Assembly (NCBI GenBank): GCA_900549295.1
Contig: URNG01000045.1
Span: forward strand, 1-23,437
Reading direction: 5' to 3'
Origin: an uncultured Rhodocyclaceae bacterium
GTDB lineage: Bacteria > Pseudomonadota > Gammaproteobacteria > Burkholderiales > Rhodocyclaceae
DNA: 23,437 nucleotides
Shown: piece after piece, positions 22,662 to 23,437 of the stretch
How the letters are laid out: each line of letters opens with the position of its first letter
Numbering within the stretch: position 1 is the first letter of the stretch
The notes under the pieces: model-generated
The model's input: only the letters and a program-made list of their open reading frames with translations
Databases searched by the model: none
Told to the model about the DNA's origin: nothing
Made by a program: the position numbers and the translations under genes

Positions 22662-23437
22662 ATGAGTGCCTTCCGCTACCGCGCCTTCGACGCCCTTGGC
22701 ACGCAGCGCTCGGGGGTGATCGAGGCCGACTCGGGCCGTGCTGCGCGCAGCGCCCTGCGCGAACGCGGTCTCCATCCTGCTGAAATCATCGACCTCGGCC
22801 AGCAGGCACGCGCCTCGGCAGAACGCACGGGCTGGCTCGCCCGCTTGCAGGCTCGCCGCCGGCTGCCGGTCAGTGAGCTGGCCCTGTTGTCGCGCCAGTG
22901 GGCAACCCTGCTCGCCGCAGGGCTTACCGTCGAGCACGCGCTTTCGGCCCTGATCGAGCAGGCCGAGCGCGAGCGCGTGCACGACACCCTGGCGGCAATC
23001 CGCTCCGACATCATTTCAGGCCACAGCCTGCGCATCGCACTCGACCGCCATAGTGGTGCCTTCCCGCCGATCTACCGTGCGGCGATCGCCGCCGGCGAGC
23101 AATCGGGCGAGCTCGCCGCAGTCATGAACCAGCTTGCCGACCACCTGGAACGGGGTGCCGACCTGCAACGCAAGACCCTGCAAGCCCTGATCTACCCGGC
23201 ACTGGTGACCTGCGTGGCGCTGCTGGTGGTGACCGGACTGATGGTCTTCGTCGTGCCGCAAGTCGTGGGCGTGTTCGCGCAAAGCAAGCAGGCACTGCCC
23301 TTGCTCACCCGCATCATGATCGGGGTATCGAACTTCATCCGTGACTGGGGCTGGCTCGCCTTGGCAGTGGGTGCCGCAGCGGTGCTCGGCGCGCTGACGT
23401 TGTTACGCGACGAGCGTATCCGGCATGCGTTCGACCT
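22662..23437 (+). CDS. gspF: Type II secretion inner-membrane platform protein (3' end outside window)
   Basis: The frame is open from ATG 22662 to the window end, 258 codons of an expected 400 or so. It starts MSAFRYRAFDALGTQRSGVI, typical of GspF/PilC, followed by the first T2SSF domain with LALLSRQWATLLAAGLTVEHAL and the PIYRAAIAAGEQSGELAAVM motif. A first transmembrane segment is ALVTCVALLVVTGLMVFVVP (about residues 180-199) and a second hydrophobic stretch follows near 230-245. GspF is the polytopic platform that couples GspE to the pseudopilus. Gene order C-D-E-F is standard. Confidence 0.95.
   Translation, partial: MSAFRYRAFDALGTQRSGVIEADSGRAARSALRERGLHPAEIIDLGQQARASAERTGWLARLQARRRLPVSELALLSRQWATLLAAGLTVEHALSALIEQAERERVHDTLAAIRSDIISGHSLRIALDRHSGAFPPIYRAAIAAGEQSGELAAVMNQLADHLERGADLQRKTLQALIYPALVTCVALLVVTGLMVFVVPQVVGVFAQSKQALPLLTRIMIGVSNFIRDWGWLALAVGAAAVLGALTLLRDERIRHAFD

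Overview
The window looks like a chromosomal segment of a GC-rich betaproteobacterium, probably Rhodocyclales-like. This rests on the high GC content, the gene order rne tail / low-molecular-weight tyrosine phosphatase / uvrB / class I aminotransferase, and the families present; no ribosomal marker is available, so the placement is inference.

Layout. (1) 1-4731 is core housekeeping: the 3' end of an RNase E-like gene with a strong terminator, an 81-bp REPIN-like palindromic doublet, a translationally coupled uvrB - phosphatase pair on the minus strand, and an aspartate/aromatic aminotransferase with its own terminator. (2) 4779-6230 is a divergent pair, a PaaI-type hotdog thioesterase and a GcvA-like LysR regulator, with a perfect short inverted repeat in the shared spacer. 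(3) 6250-8107 holds an AsmA-like membrane protein and a tRNA-Asn with a near-consensus sigma70 promoter and a terminator. (4) 8353-12850 is a compact minus-strand signalling operon: outer-membrane barrel, STAS antagonist, RsbW-like kinase, NMT1/THI5-type periplasmic binding protein, and a membrane dCache-HAMP-SpoIIE (PP2C) phosphatase. It is a complete partner-switching core with a built-in candidate periplasmic sensor, but no output factor is encoded nearby. (5) 12851-18496 is accessory and mosaic: an IS630 transposase remnant, an AraC regulator with a SnoaL/NTF2-like input domain, a 21-bp-phased direct repeat in the promoter of the next gene, a HAF-repeat autotransporter, a low-GC lipoprotein with two tandem amino-acid-type solute-binding domains, and a fragment of an IS1634-like transposase abutting its stop codon. 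(6) 18497-23437 is the start of a type II secretion operon, gspC-D-E-F, with TGATG overlaps; gspF runs off the end.

Two possible systems stand out. The first is the partner-switching operon in which a transporter-type binding protein, with no permease or ATPase, sits between the kinase and the phosphatase: periplasmic ligand -> binding protein/Cache -> PP2C -> STAS dephosphorylation is a plausible path. The second is the AraC / HAF autotransporter / double-SBP lipoprotein cluster, apparently a regulated surface module with mixed ancestry.
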